Below, piece by piece: positions 1 through 8,359 of a stretch of DNA of 64,000 bases. The notes under the pieces are model-generated. The model was given only the letters and a program-made list of their open reading frames with translations. It ran no database searches and had not been told where the DNA came from. Every line of letters starts with the position of its first letter. Positions within the stretch are counted from its first letter, which is position 1. Source of the DNA: Bradyrhizobium neotropicale (GTDB lineage Bacteria; Pseudomonadota; Alphaproteobacteria; Rhizobiales; Xanthobacteraceae); the NCBI RefSeq assembly GCF_001641695.1, contig NZ_LSEF01000061.1:124001-188000 (forward strand), read 5' to 3'. The translations under genes were made by a program, and so were the position numbers.

Positions 1-189
1 TTCGCCGATCTCGATTCCCTGCTCGAGGGCGAATTGAGGCACACGATCGGCCAGGGTTTTGACATGGGCCGCCCGAGCATCCTGCTGACGCGCGTGCGCA
101 AGCAGAATGGCAAGATCGTCTCCGCCCATGTCGGCGGCAGTTGCGTGCAGATGATGGAGGGGACGTTCCGGCTGGCGGGGGAGGGATGA
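1..189 (+). CDS. PhzF-family isomerase/epimerase, C-terminal fragment
   Basis: The open frame enters from the left edge and stops at TGA 187-189, leaving 62 residues. The end GQGFDMGRPS, then VSAHVGGSCVQMMEGTFRL, matches the usual C-terminus of PhzF/YddE-type proteins, where a (E/G)QG.xMGRPS loop is followed by a V.VGG...ME G strand. Family members are diaminopimelate-epimerase-fold enzymes of about 300 residues, mostly of unknown substrate. The start and catalytic part lie outside the window, so no substrate can be inferred. A palindromic repeat begins 3 bases after the stop. Confidence 0.75.
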   Translation, partial: FADLDSLLEGELRHTIGQGFDMGRPSILLTRVRKQNGKIVSAHVGGSCVQMMEGTFRLAGEG

Positions 190-191
190 GC

Positions 192-296
192 CGTCATTCC
201 GGGGCGCGACGTAGTCGCGAGCCCGGAATCCATCGGGCCGCAGACCCGGTGGATGAATGGAGTCCGGGCTCGCGCTACGCGCGCCCCGGAATGACG
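192..296. repeat. CGTCATTCCGGGGCGC palindromic element (paired arms)
   Basis: A left arm at 192-233 (CGTCATTCCGGGGCGC...CCCGGAATCCAT) and an inverted right arm at 256-296 are separated by about 22 bases. Each arm is itself a hairpin, because ATTCCGGG pairs with CCCGGAAT. The same element recurs near 12.6, 16.5, 18.2, 22.9, 23.9, 34.5, 38.9 and 40.7 kb. It lies between the convergent PhzF and DUF488 genes and could end transcription from either side. Confidence 0.9.
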
Positions 297-300
297 CAGG

Positions 301-762
301 TTACACCTGCCGCCCCGCCAGATTCTTCACCGCCACGCCATCGCGCTCCTCGATGATCTCCGCGATCATCTGGCGGTGGCAGTGGGTGTGGTCGCGTTCG
401 TAGCAGAGCAGGCAGACGGGACCTGCCTTCTTCACGAGCGCGGAGAGCTCGTCGAGCTCCTCCTTGGCCTGCGGCGTCTTCAGGTGTTTCGAGTACACCT
501 TTTCCAGCACGTCGTATTGCCCACTGCGCGCGGCGAGGCGGCCTTCCTTGGGTGTGCCGAGCGCGGCGAGGTGGACGTAGGCGATGCCGCGCTCATCCAA
601 GCCCGCGGCGAGCTGCTTCTTGGAGAAGCCCGGCCGGCGCGAAGACGTCACCGCGCGCACGTCGACCACGAGCTTGACGCCCGCCTGCTCCAGCTCGTCG
701 AGCACGGCCTTCGGGGGCGTCTGCTCATAGCCGATGGTGAAGAGCTTCTTCGCCTTTGCCAT
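301..762 (-). CDS. DUF488 family protein
   Basis: About 153 residues. It opens with the family signature LFTIGYEQ, has VVDVRAVTSSRRPGFSK in the first third, and ends with the Cys/His-rich VCLLCYERDHTHCHR, the hallmark of DUF488, whose biochemical role is unknown. I prefer ATG at 762 over the TTG two codons upstream because a GAGG stretch lies about 7 bases before it. It follows the DUF72 gene by 8 bases on the same strand, so the two are probably co-transcribed. Confidence in family is high, in function none. Confidence 0.88.
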   Translation of the reverse strand: MAKAKKLFTIGYEQTPPKAVLDELEQAGVKLVVDVRAVTSSRRPGFSKKQLAAGLDERGIAYVHLAALGTPKEGRLAARSGQYDVLEKVYSKHLKTPQAKEELDELSALVKKAGPVCLLCYERDHTHCHRQMIAEIIEERDGVAVKNLAGRQV

Positions 763-770
763 AGGCAACC

Positions 771-1607
771 TCAGGCCACCCGCGCGATCAGTTCCATGGC
801 GCCGGCTGGTGCGCGCACCTTGCCTTCATGGATGACGTAGGCGAACACGTCGCGCGGCTCCTTCTTGGGCTTTGCCTTGTCAACCTTCGGCAAATCGTCG
901 GGTTCAGTCCCTTCGGCCCAGGCTTGAAACCGCTTGCTCCAGGCATCGAGCTCCTTGGGCGGATAGCAGGTCTTGATCTCGTCATTGCCCTTCTGCAGCC
1001 GGGCATAGACGAAATCACCGGCGACGTCGGCGATCGCCGGATATTTGCCGTGCTCGGCAAACACCACCGGCGTCTCGAATTCGCGGATCAGCGCGACGAA
1101 ATCCGGCGTGCAGAAACTGTCGTGGCGGACCTCCACCACATGGCGCAGCGCGCGGCCGTCGAGCTTGCGCGGCAACAGTTCGAGGAACTTGCCGAAATCG
1201 GCGCCGTCGAACTTCTTCGTCGGTGCGAATTGCCAGAGCACCGGTCCGAGATGGTCGCCGAGCTCCAGCACGCCGGAATCATAGAACCGCTTGATGGAAT
1301 CGCCGGCCTCCGCCAGCACGCGGCGGTTGGTGGCGAAGCGCGGGCCCTTCACCGAGAACACAAAGCCTTCCGGTACCTCGCTCGCCCATTTGCGAAAGCT
1401 CTCCGGCTTCTGCGAGCCGTAATAGGTGCCGTTGATCTCGATCGAGGTCAGCTTCGAGGCGGCGTAGGACAGCTCCTTCGCCTGCGCGAGCTTCTCCGGG
1501 TAGAACACGCCGCGCCATGGCTCGAAGGTCCAGCCGCCGATGCCGATGAAGATGTTGCCGGATTTTTTTGACGCGGTTTTTGCTTTGGCCACGGGGGAAT
1601 CTCGCAT
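771..1607 (-). CDS. DUF72 domain-containing protein
   Basis: 278 residues, normal for DUF72 (YecE-like, TIM-barrel-type fold, function unknown). Visible signatures are IGIGGWTFEPWRGVFYP near the start, SIEINGTYYGSQKPESFRKW, FVFSVKGPRFATNRR, VLWQFAPTKKFD, HVVEVRHDSF and the late FVYARLQ strand. The first about 15 residues are a Lys/Ala-rich tail. No convincing Shine-Dalgarno precedes the ATG at 1607, and the GTG at codon 6 is an alternative start. It leads a two-gene unit with the DUF488 gene, a pairing often seen for these two families. Confidence 0.9.
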   Translation of the reverse strand: MRDSPVAKAKTASKKSGNIFIGIGGWTFEPWRGVFYPEKLAQAKELSYAASKLTSIEINGTYYGSQKPESFRKWASEVPEGFVFSVKGPRFATNRRVLAEAGDSIKRFYDSGVLELGDHLGPVLWQFAPTKKFDGADFGKFLELLPRKLDGRALRHVVEVRHDSFCTPDFVALIREFETPVVFAEHGKYPAIADVAGDFVYARLQKGNDEIKTCYPPKELDAWSKRFQAWAEGTEPDDLPKVDKAKPKKEPRDVFAYVIHEGKVRAPAGAMELIARVA

Positions 1608-1710
1608 CGACGAGGAGGGGAGGCCATCATCCTAGTCAAACGAGTTGTGATTGGCCAGTTCTCGCGTCCCGTCTAAGCTTTGCGCCGGATCTGCGAAAAA
1701 GGAGAACAAG

Positions 1711-2088
1711 ATGCGGATGCTGATGGTGGGAGCGGCGCTCGTGATGATGACATCTGCTGCCATATCTACTGTTCTGGCGGATGACGATGATGCGCGCGGC
1801 GCGCAGAAGCTCGCCATTCAGGGCCGTGACGATTACTGGCATTGCCTGGCACGGGAATATTCGCGCGACAGCAATCAGGGACTGTCGGAGCAGGATTTCA
1901 GCCGCTCGGTCGCGGGCGCCTGTCCCTCGGAGCGGCAGTATTATCGTGTGGCGTTGCTCGATTTTTTGACCACGCAATATCCGAACATCGATTCCGGGGC
2001 CCATCTCGCCACTGCGAATAAGGCGGTCGAATCCGCGCAGAAGGACATCGTTACCGCCTTCGTCAAGCGCCGGCCGCCGCAGAAGTAG
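1711..2088 (+). CDS. small secreted protein of unknown function
   Basis: 125 residues. ATG 1711 is chosen because GGAG at 1701-1704 is correctly spaced and the product then begins with a classical signal peptide (MRMLMVGAALVMMTSAA, cleavage likely near VLA-DDDD). The mature part is short, starts acidic, has two cysteines (WHCLAREY, AGACPSE) that could form a disulfide, and ends in a basic KRRPPQK tail. I do not recognise a family. It is transcribed divergently from the DUF72-DUF488 pair. Confidence 0.75.
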   Translation: MRMLMVGAALVMMTSAAISTVLADDDDARGAQKLAIQGRDDYWHCLAREYSRDSNQGLSEQDFSRSVAGACPSERQYYRVALLDFLTTQYPNIDSGAHLATANKAVESAQKDIVTAFVKRRPPQK

Positions 2089-2177
2089 CTGCATGAACCA
2101 TTGCGGTCCGGAGCCCTTCCGGCATCGCATTCATCCATGATATCACTGGGAACATTCTGGAGCAGGGATAGGGTCGC

Positions 2178-2381
2178 ATGTCGTCTGAGTCGGTGGGTGG
2201 CATTTGTGGCGCGATCGTCGCGGCGATCGTGCTGGCGGTCGCCGTCGTCTTCGGGCCGATCGGCCAGTTCGGCAAGCCGCCCAAGCCCGCGAAGGCCGAG
2301 TCCGCTCCTGCGGCGGCGTCCGCGGCACCGGCCGCACCTGCGCCGCGCGGCCCCGTGATCCGGGAAGTGCCCAACCAATAG
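2178..2381 (+). CDS. small single-span membrane protein, unknown
   Basis: 67 residues: a short polar N-terminus, one hydrophobic helix (about residues 8-26, GAIVAAIVLAVAVVFGPIG), then an Ala/Pro/Lys-rich tail. The composition resembles many short inner-membrane proteins with a periplasmic Ala-Pro linker, but no domain is recognisable. A weak purine-rich stretch precedes ATG 2178. An imperfect GGGG/CCCC hairpin follows the stop near 2391-2409. The gene is plausible, not proven. Confidence 0.5.
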   Translation: MSSESVGGICGAIVAAIVLAVAVVFGPIGQFGKPPKPAKAESAPAAASAAPAAPAPRGPVIREVPNQ

Positions 2382-2621
2382 GGGCATGAAAAGGGGATTC
2401 TAACCCCTTGCGAAGCCGCTTTGCCGTGCCCATTTACCGCATAACGGCGACGTTGAGCGAAGAGCTCCGGAGCTGGGACGACCTTGGAATAGCTTGGGCC
2501 TGCGCCGGATGTACGCGCGGTCCGCCGTTCCGGGGTCGTTGGCATTTTAAGGCCCCTTTTCGGCCGTTCCCCCGAGAACCCCGGCTTGGCAGCGCAGGAC
2601 GTGGCGGATATACGCTCCGTC

Positions 2622-3767
2622 ATGAATGAAGCGATCAGACCGGGCCCCGAAAGCCCGCCGCAGGGCCAACAGATGGGTTCGCGGTCGCCAGAGCTTTCGG
2701 TCGTCGTCCCGACTTTCAACGAACGCGATAACGTCACGGTGCTGTACCGGCGGCTGGAGGCGACGCTTGCCGGCATCGCCTGGGAAGTCGTGTTCGTCGA
2801 TGACAATTCTCCGGATGGCACCTGGGACGTCGTGCGCGCGCTGGCCCGGCGCGACAGCCGGGTGCGCTGCATCCGCCGCATCGGCCGCCGTGGCCTGTCC
2901 GGCGCCTGTATAGAGGGCATCCTGGCCTCCAGCGCGCCTTACGCGGCCGTGATCGACGCCGATCTCCAGCATGATGAGACGCAACTGCCGCGGATGCTGT
3001 CGCTGTTGATGAGCGGGCAGGCCGAACTCGTCGTCGGCAGCCGCTACATCGAGGGCTACAAGAGCGAGGGTTTCAACAACCAGCGCGCCGGCGCCAGCGC
3101 GCTCGCCACCGAGGTCGCAAAGCAGGTGCTGCGGGTCGAGATCGCCGATCCCATGAGCGGCTTTTTCATGATTCGCCGTGACCGTTTCGAGGAACTGGCG
3201 CCAAAGCTTTCCGTGCACGGCTTCAAGATCCTGCTCGACGTCGTCGCGAGCGCGCACGGTACGTTGCGCGCGGTCGAAGTTCCCTACACGTTCGGCGCGC
3301 GGCAGCACGGCGAGAGCAAGCTTGATTCCATGGTCGCGCTGGACTTTATCGGCCTCGTGCTGGCAAAGCTGACCAACGACATCGTCTCGCTGCGCTTCAT
3401 CCTGTTCGCGATGGTGGGCGGCATCGGCCTCGTCGTGCACCTCAGCACGCTGTTCCTCGCGCTCGAGCTGTTCAATGTTCCGTTCGCGGAGGCGCAGGCG
3501 GCAGGCGCGCTCGTCGCCATGACCAGCAATTTCATCCTCAACAACTTCCTCACCTATCGCGATCAGCGACTCAAAGGCTTTGCGATCGTGCGCGGCCTGA
3601 TCGCCTTCTACATCGTCTGCAGCGTCGGCCTGCTCGCCAATGTCGGCGTCGCCTTCTCGGTCTACGACCAGGAGCCGATCTGGTGGCTGGCGGGCCTCGC
3701 CGGCGCGCTGATGGGCGTGGTGTGGAACTATGCGATGTCCGGACTGTTCGTCTGGCGCAAGAAGTAG
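2622..3767 (+). CDS. GT2 polyprenyl-phosphate glycosyltransferase fused to GtrA membrane domain
   Basis: 381 residues from ATG 2622; a second ATG at codon 18 is possible. Residues of about 25-240 are a family 2 glycosyltransferase like dolichol-phosphate mannosyltransferase: LSVVVPTFNERDNV, VFVDDNSPDGTW, the DADLQHDE metal-binding motif, and GSRYIEGYK. Residues of about 255-380 form a GtrA-type four-helix membrane domain ending WNYAMSGLFVWRKK. Such fusions load a sugar onto undecaprenyl phosphate at the cytoplasmic face and may help flip it. The next gene, 17 bases on, is a GT-C enzyme of the type that uses such lipid-linked sugars, so the pair probably decorates an envelope glycolipid; the sugar is unknown. 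Confidence 0.88.
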   Translation: MNEAIRPGPESPPQGQQMGSRSPELSVVVPTFNERDNVTVLYRRLEATLAGIAWEVVFVDDNSPDGTWDVVRALARRDSRVRCIRRIGRRGLSGACIEGILASSAPYAAVIDADLQHDETQLPRMLSLLMSGQAELVVGSRYIEGYKSEGFNNQRAGASALATEVAKQVLRVEIADPMSGFFMIRRDRFEELAPKLSVHGFKILLDVVASAHGTLRAVEVPYTFGARQHGESKLDSMVALDFIGLVLAKLTNDIVSLRFILFAMVGGIGLVVHLSTLFLALELFNVPFAEAQAAGALVAMTSNFILNNFLTYRDQRLKGFAIVRGLIAFYIVCSVGLLANVGVAFSVYDQEPIWWLAGLAGALMGVVWNYAMSGLFVWRKK

Positions 3768-3784
3768 CGCGCCAAGGATCTGGC

Positions 3785-5287
3785 ATGGGCGGGGCTGACG
3801 CGCGGATCGTCCGTAACACGGCGTTGGTGATCGTCGCGCTGGTCGCGCTGCGGCTGGTGGCCGCCGCCTTCACACCGATCACCTTCGACGAAGCCTATTA
3901 CTGGATGTGGTCGAAGAACCTTGCGGGCGGCTACTACGACCACCCGCCGATGGTCGCGTTCGTGATCCGCGCCGGCACCATGATCGCCGGCGATACCGAG
4001 CTCGGCGTACGCTTGGTCTCGATCCTGCTCGCACTGCCGATGAGCTATGCAATCTACCGCTCGGCCGCGATCCTGTTCGGCGGGGCGCGTGTTGCCGCGA
4101 CCAGCGTCATCCTGCTCAATGTGACCCTGATGGCCGCGGTCGGCACGATGATCGTCACGCCGGATGCGCCACTGCTGGTTGCCTCGAGCTTCGTCCTGTT
4201 CTTCCTCGCAAAGGTGCTGGAGACCGGGCGCGGCGCCTGGTGGCTCGCGGTCGGCGCCGCCGTCGGCGCGGCGCTGCTGTCGAAATACACCGCGATGTTC
4301 TTCGGTCCGGCGATCCTGATCTGGCTTGCCGTCGTGCCGAAGCTCAGGCGCTGGTTTCTCTCGCCCTGGCCCTATCTCGGCGGTCTCGTCGCGTTCGCGC
4401 TGTTCCTGCCGGTGATCCTCTGGAATGCCGACCATCAATGGGTTTCGTTCGCAAAGCAGCTCGGCCGCGCCAGGATCGAGGACTTCCGCCCCGTCTTCAT
4501 CGCCGAGCTGATCCCGACCCAGATCGCCTTCGCGACGCCGCTCGTCTTCATCCTCGGCGCGATGGGGCTGCACGCGCTGACCTGGCGCAGGGCCGGCGCG
4601 CTCGCCTCGCGCGTGCTGATCGAGACGATGTTCTGGACCATCGTCGCCTATTTCGTCTGGCATTCGCTGCATGCCCGCGTCGAGGCCAACTGGTTCGCGC
4701 CGGTCTATCCGCCCTTCGTGGTCGCGGCTGCGGCCGCGGCCAATCTCTCGCAGTGGAAACCGCGCGAGCGGCGGTTGGTGGATTTCTGCCTGCGTTGGGC
4801 CGCGCCCGTCGGCATCGTGATGTTCGCCGCGCTCATCGTGCAGGCCAATACCGGTGTGCTGTCCGGCTACCGTCGCGATGCGACGGTGCGCAGCGTCGGC
4901 GTCGGCTGGCCCGAGCTTGCGGCGGAGATCGAAGCCGCGCGTGTCCGCAGTGGTGCGAGCTGTGTTCTCGCGCCGGACTACGGCACGACCGGCTGGCTCG
5001 CCTTCTATTTGCCGCGCGGCACCTGCGTGGTGCAGCAGAACCAGCGCATCCGCTGGATCAATATGCCCGAGCCTGATCCAAGGCTGCTCGCGGGCAAGCT
5101 GATCTATGTCGACGAGCTCCGCCCCTCCGGCCATCCCTTCCTCAACGACCTCTTTGCGCAGGTGACGCGCGTTGCGGAATTGCAGCGCAAGCGGGGGCCG
5201 CTCGTCGTCGAGACCTACGGCATCGATTTGCTGGAAGGCGCCAAGGGCGATGTGCTGGACCGCTCGCCGCCGCCGGAAGCGCAGTAG
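3785..5287 (+). CDS. GT39/ArnT-like integral membrane glycosyltransferase
   Basis: 500 residues from ATG 3785. The first periplasmic loop carries the GT-C acidic motif in FDEAYYWMWSKNL, followed by GGYYDHPPMVAF, the usual ArnT/PMT-like arrangement, then about ten hydrophobic segments and a soluble C-terminal domain with ASCVLAPDYGTTGW. These enzymes transfer a sugar from a polyprenyl phosphate carrier to lipid A, glycan or protein outside the inner membrane. The upstream GT2-GtrA gene is the likely donor synthase. By analogy with rhizobial lipid A modification systems the acceptor may be lipid A, but this is inference. Convergent with the cyclase gene, 12 bases apart. Confidence 0.85.
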   Translation: MGGADARIVRNTALVIVALVALRLVAAAFTPITFDEAYYWMWSKNLAGGYYDHPPMVAFVIRAGTMIAGDTELGVRLVSILLALPMSYAIYRSAAILFGGARVAATSVILLNVTLMAAVGTMIVTPDAPLLVASSFVLFFLAKVLETGRGAWWLAVGAAVGAALLSKYTAMFFGPAILIWLAVVPKLRRWFLSPWPYLGGLVAFALFLPVILWNADHQWVSFAKQLGRARIEDFRPVFIAELIPTQIAFATPLVFILGAMGLHALTWRRAGALASRVLIETMFWTIVAYFVWHSLHARVEANWFAPVYPPFVVAAAAAANLSQWKPRERRLVDFCLRWAAPVGIVMFAALIVQANTGVLSGYRRDATVRSVGVGWPELAAEIEAARVRSGASCVLAPDYGTTGWLAFYLPRGTCVVQQNQRIRWINMPEPDPRLLAGKLIYVDELRPSGHPFLNDLFAQVTRVAELQRKRGPLVVETYGIDLLEGAKGDVLDRSPPPEAQ

Positions 5288-5299
5288 CGGTCCGCGGCC

Positions 5300-7189
5300 T
5301 CAGCCCGCCGCGTCGGCTTCGGCAGCCGCCTGTCCCGGTTGTCTCTCATCGCGCCAGAACCAGACCGTGACCGTGCCGGAGCGGCCGCGAACCTGCGTGC
5401 GCAGCGGGCCTCTCAGCGTGCTGTCGGGATCGCCGAGGAAGTCGGCCGCATCCAGCAGCGTATCGCTGAGCGCGAGCCTTGCATCGTGCTGGGCGGCGAC
5501 CTCCATCAGCCGGCTCGCGATGTTGACGGTGTCGCCGGTCGCGGTGATGTGCTGGTGGCTTCCGCCGAGGCGCGAGGCGACGATGGGGCCGAAATGCGCG
5601 CCGATCTTGAAGTCGAGCTGATCCCGGATCGAAGGCTGCAGCGATGCAATCCAGCCCTGAACGGCGCGATGCAGCTCGACTGCGCATTTCATCGCGCGCG
5701 CGGCATCATCTGGCATCGCGCGCGGCAGGCCGAACAGGATCATGGCGCCGTCGCCGAGAAAGCCGGTGATCATTCCGCCGGAGGAGACCGCGGATTTGTC
5801 GATCAGCGCGTGAAAGGCTTTGAGCAAGTCGCGAAGCGTATCCGGATCGATCCATTCGCTGAGCGAGGTGAAGCCGGAAAGATCAATGAAGACGACCGCG
5901 GCGTTCTGCCGGACCGGTTTTGCCAGGAAATCGGGATCGCGCGCCAGCCACTCCTGCACTGCCGGCGCCTGGAATTGCGCCAGTGATCGGCTCTTGGCGG
6001 CGAGATATTGCGTCCGGCGGCCTCCCGCCCACAATTGCACGCCGGCGAAGACCGCGACGGGCGGCACCGCTGCGGCAAGCGTGGTTGCGGCGTTGAGCCA
6101 GATGCCGTGCGTGAACGCGAACAGGTTCAGCGCCGCCCAGGCCATCATCACCGCGGCGGCTGCGACGAGCCCGAGCGCGCTTCGCCGCCAGGCGAGCAGG
6201 CCCACCAGCAGCATCGGCAGCAGGATCGCGGCGAGCGCGTCGGCGATATGAACCCTGCGATCGCGCACGATGCCGTCGCCGGCAACGAGATGGGTGATGG
6301 CGGTCGAGACCACTTCGACACCGGGCATCAGGGTATCGAACGGCGTCGGGAAGAAATCGCCGCCGCCGGCGACGGAGGCGCCGATCACGACGATCCGGTT
6401 CTCGATCGCTGCGCGGTCGAGCGTGCCGTCGAACACGGTCTGCGCGCTGACCGTGCGGATCGTACGGCGCGGACCGTAATAGGTGATCGGCAGCGCGAAG
6501 TCGGTGTCGGTCGGTACCGCGCGATCGCCGAGCATGAGATGGTCCGGTGCGATCGTCAGCGGCTTGTCGAGCGCCCGGCTCGCGACCCGCAGGGGAAACG
6601 ACAATTCGACCTTGTCGTTCGTCTTGAACAGCATCGGGACCGAGAGCGGGGAGCCCGACTGTCCCGTCGCGACGTTCACGACGCCGACCTCGGCGCGATC
6701 GGCGAAGGCCGGTAGCGGCAGCAGGAAGCGTTCGGCCTGGGGCAGGGTGGCGAGCGGCCCGTCGCCGGTCGCCGCCACGGTGTCGATGGCGGCCGGAAAG
6801 ATCGCCGCAGCGGCGAGGATCGCGGGACTGCTGGCGAGCGAATGCGCCAGCGTGGCATCGCCGAGTCCACCGCTGCGATCGACCAGCAGGAGGTCGACGG
6901 CAATGACCTTCGGCTTGAATTGCGCGACGGTGTCGACCACGCGCGCGAGATCGGCACGCGGCAGCGGGTAGCGGCCGCCGCGCTTCACGACGGCGTCGTC
7001 GATCGCAACGATGGTGACGAGATCGGGTGGACGCTGCACGCCGCGCGCCAGCGTGCGCAAATCCGTCAGCGTTGCCTCGAGACGATCCAGAAACCGCAGA
7101 TGGCCGTTGGCATGAGCCGCATAGATGCTGGCGCCCCACAGCGCGGTGAGGACGAGCGCAACCAGGATCTCAACGCGTCGGCTACTCAT
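5300..7189 (-). CDS. CHASE2-domain adenylate/guanylate cyclase
   Basis: 629 residues. One N-terminal membrane helix is followed by a periplasmic CHASE2 sensor (about residues 25-300, with VTIVAIDDAVVKRGG and FKPKVIAVDLLLVDRSGG), then two or three membrane helices (about 310-390) and a C-terminal class III nucleotidyl cyclase domain (about 430-605). Metal-binding Asp residues lie in VVFIDLSGFTSLSEW and GFLGDGAMILFG, and ATGDTVNIASRL holds the transition-state Asn. A complete catalytic set suggests activity. CHASE2 cyclases commonly sit next to FecR-domain genes, as here with the gene just upstream, so the two may form one envelope-sensing unit. ATP versus GTP preference is not decided. Confidence 0.9.
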   Translation of the reverse strand: MSSRRVEILVALVLTALWGASIYAAHANGHLRFLDRLEATLTDLRTLARGVQRPPDLVTIVAIDDAVVKRGGRYPLPRADLARVVDTVAQFKPKVIAVDLLLVDRSGGLGDATLAHSLASSPAILAAAAIFPAAIDTVAATGDGPLATLPQAERFLLPLPAFADRAEVGVVNVATGQSGSPLSVPMLFKTNDKVELSFPLRVASRALDKPLTIAPDHLMLGDRAVPTDTDFALPITYYGPRRTIRTVSAQTVFDGTLDRAAIENRIVVIGASVAGGGDFFPTPFDTLMPGVEVVSTAITHLVAGDGIVRDRRVHIADALAAILLPMLLVGLLAWRRSALGLVAAAAVMMAWAALNLFAFTHGIWLNAATTLAAAVPPVAVFAGVQLWAGGRRTQYLAAKSRSLAQFQAPAVQEWLARDPDFLAKPVRQNAAVVFIDLSGFTSLSEWIDPDTLRDLLKAFHALIDKSAVSSGGMITGFLGDGAMILFGLPRAMPDDAARAMKCAVELHRAVQGWIASLQPSIRDQLDFKIGAHFGPIVASRLGGSHQHITATGDTVNIASRLMEVAAQHDARLALSDTLLDAADFLGDPDSTLRGPLRTQVRGRSGTVTVWFWRDERQPGQAAAEADAAG

Positions 7190-7252
7190 ATGGCCGTTTG
7201 CAATCCGCTCTCTTGTCCAAAACTTACTGTCCGAGCCTTATTGTCCGAGCCC

Positions 7253-7789
7253 CTATTGTCCGAGCCTTGCCATCAAGGCGTCGATGCGCGGCTGGCCCCA
7301 GCGCTTGACCTCCAGCGTGCCGGCCGCTTCGACGTCGACGCCGTCACCCGGTCCGAGCACGACGGCGCGTCCGCGAGTCCTGCGGCCGACGCCGACACGT
7401 CCGTCGGCGACGAAGACGGACGTCTTGCCGTCGGCGGCATCGACGGCCCATCTGGTGCCGCGCACCGCCGCGATCGCCTGCGGTGTCAGCACCTTGAAGG
7501 GATTGCCGCCGGGCTTCTTGGGAACCTCGATGAGCAGGGCCTTGCTGCTCAATTCCACGGAATCAATATGTCCGTCGCGGTTGGCGTCCTTAAGTTCAAA
7601 TCTGGCGCCGTTTTCAGCAATGATCGTGATGCCGTTGTCGCAGCGCCAGGTCTGCGCATGAGTGGCCTGGGTGCCGGCGGCGGATGGCGACGACGTGCAA
7701 CCTGCGTTGGCGGGCTGCGCGGCGGCCTGTCCCATCAACAGAAACGACCACGCCAGAGCCAGGCATCCGGCGCGTATGCCCCTTTTCAT
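7253..7789 (-). CDS. FecR-domain periplasmic protein with EF-hand-like loop
   Basis: 178 residues from ATG 7789; a longer start at 7816 would add nine residues ahead of the signal peptide. The N-terminus (MKRGIRAGCLALAWSF, then LLMGQAAA) is a signal peptide. FPFKV-like strands lead to LTPQAIAAVRGTRWAVDA, then TSVFVADGRVGV and VVLGPGDGVDV, the classical FecR fold. Residues 68-79, DANRDGHIDSVE, fit the EF-hand loop pattern (acidic or polar at 1,3,5,9, Gly at 6, Glu at 12). It sits 63 bases upstream of the CHASE2 cyclase on the same strand, so they are probably co-transcribed. An 18-bp palindrome at 7832-7849 may control it. Confidence 0.82.
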   Translation of the reverse strand: MKRGIRAGCLALAWSFLLMGQAAAQPANAGCTSSPSAAGTQATHAQTWRCDNGITIIAENGARFELKDANRDGHIDSVELSSKALLIEVPKKPGGNPFKVLTPQAIAAVRGTRWAVDAADGKTSVFVADGRVGVGRRTRGRAVVLGPGDGVDVEAAGTLEVKRWGQPRIDALMARLGQ

Positions 7790-7831
7790 GTCAGCCTCCA
7801 TTCGCGTGGTCGGCACATTTCAAGGCGATGT

Positions 7832-7849
7832 TGATACGGTACCGTATCA
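7832..7849. promoter_or_regulatory. perfect 18-bp palindrome, candidate operator
   Basis: TGATACGGTACCGTATCA is a perfect palindrome without spacer, 42 bases upstream of the FecR-like start. Size and symmetry suit a TetR-family dimer. No TetR gene lies nearby; the only one in the window, at 49.9 kb, has a different candidate site. Confidence 0.55.
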
Positions 7850-8359
7850 CGCGCTGAGGCTGCTGAAAAGTGCCGTGCTCGCAGCTATTTTGTCGCTGGG
7901 CACATTTCCAGATTGAGCGCGATCAACTTTCGGTCACGCCGCCGTGTCGCGGAAGACCGCAACAGCGGCGCTGCGTGCCCGCATCATCTCGCGCGCGTCG
8001 AATGGAAGGACTCACCAGCCTCGCGCAACGCTTCGTCGCTATGGTCGGACGGCATTTTGAGATCACGAAAATGGCGTAGTTGGATGCGTCATACAGCGTG
8101 CTGCAGAGCCCAGATGATCGCGCCGAGAGGCGTGAGAATTATGGTTAACAGCCCCGCCTAAGTCCGTAGTTCTTCGGGCTTTTTTCCCTAAATGGGACAG
8201 CATTAACGAGTTGCCCCATATCTGCCCGAACTTAATCCGCATTTAACTAAAAGTGGCCTTAATGACGCTCCGACCTCCTGCGAGATGCTGCAGTCGGAAC
8301 GTGACCAGCAGCGGCACTTCGAAGGGGGACTGAGTGACACCGTCCTGGACGCAAGGCGA
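7850..8359. other. intergenic region between divergent fecR-like and DUF2778 genes
   Basis: About 510 bases with no convincing gene. The short frames here lack Shine-Dalgarno sequences and recognisable domains. The right part is AT-richer and holds several TTAA words, including a full TTAA-N7-TTAA box at 8232-8246, so it probably contains the promoter of the transpeptidase-like gene. Confidence 0.6.
8232..8246 (+). promoter_or_regulatory. CtrA-type box TTAA-N7-TTAA
   Basis: TTAATCCGCATTTAAC at 8232-8247 fits the full CtrA consensus TTAA-N7-TTAA exactly, about 114 bases before ATG 8360. CtrA controls cell-cycle and envelope genes in alphaproteobacteria. In a GC-rich genome an exact match upstream of a peptidoglycan gene is suggestive, not proof. 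Confidence 0.5.

Noticed and set aside
3728..5134. 468-codon minus-strand frame opposite the GT39 gene
   Set aside because: Low-complexity Arg/Asp/Gly product mirroring the real gene; no Shine-Dalgarno.
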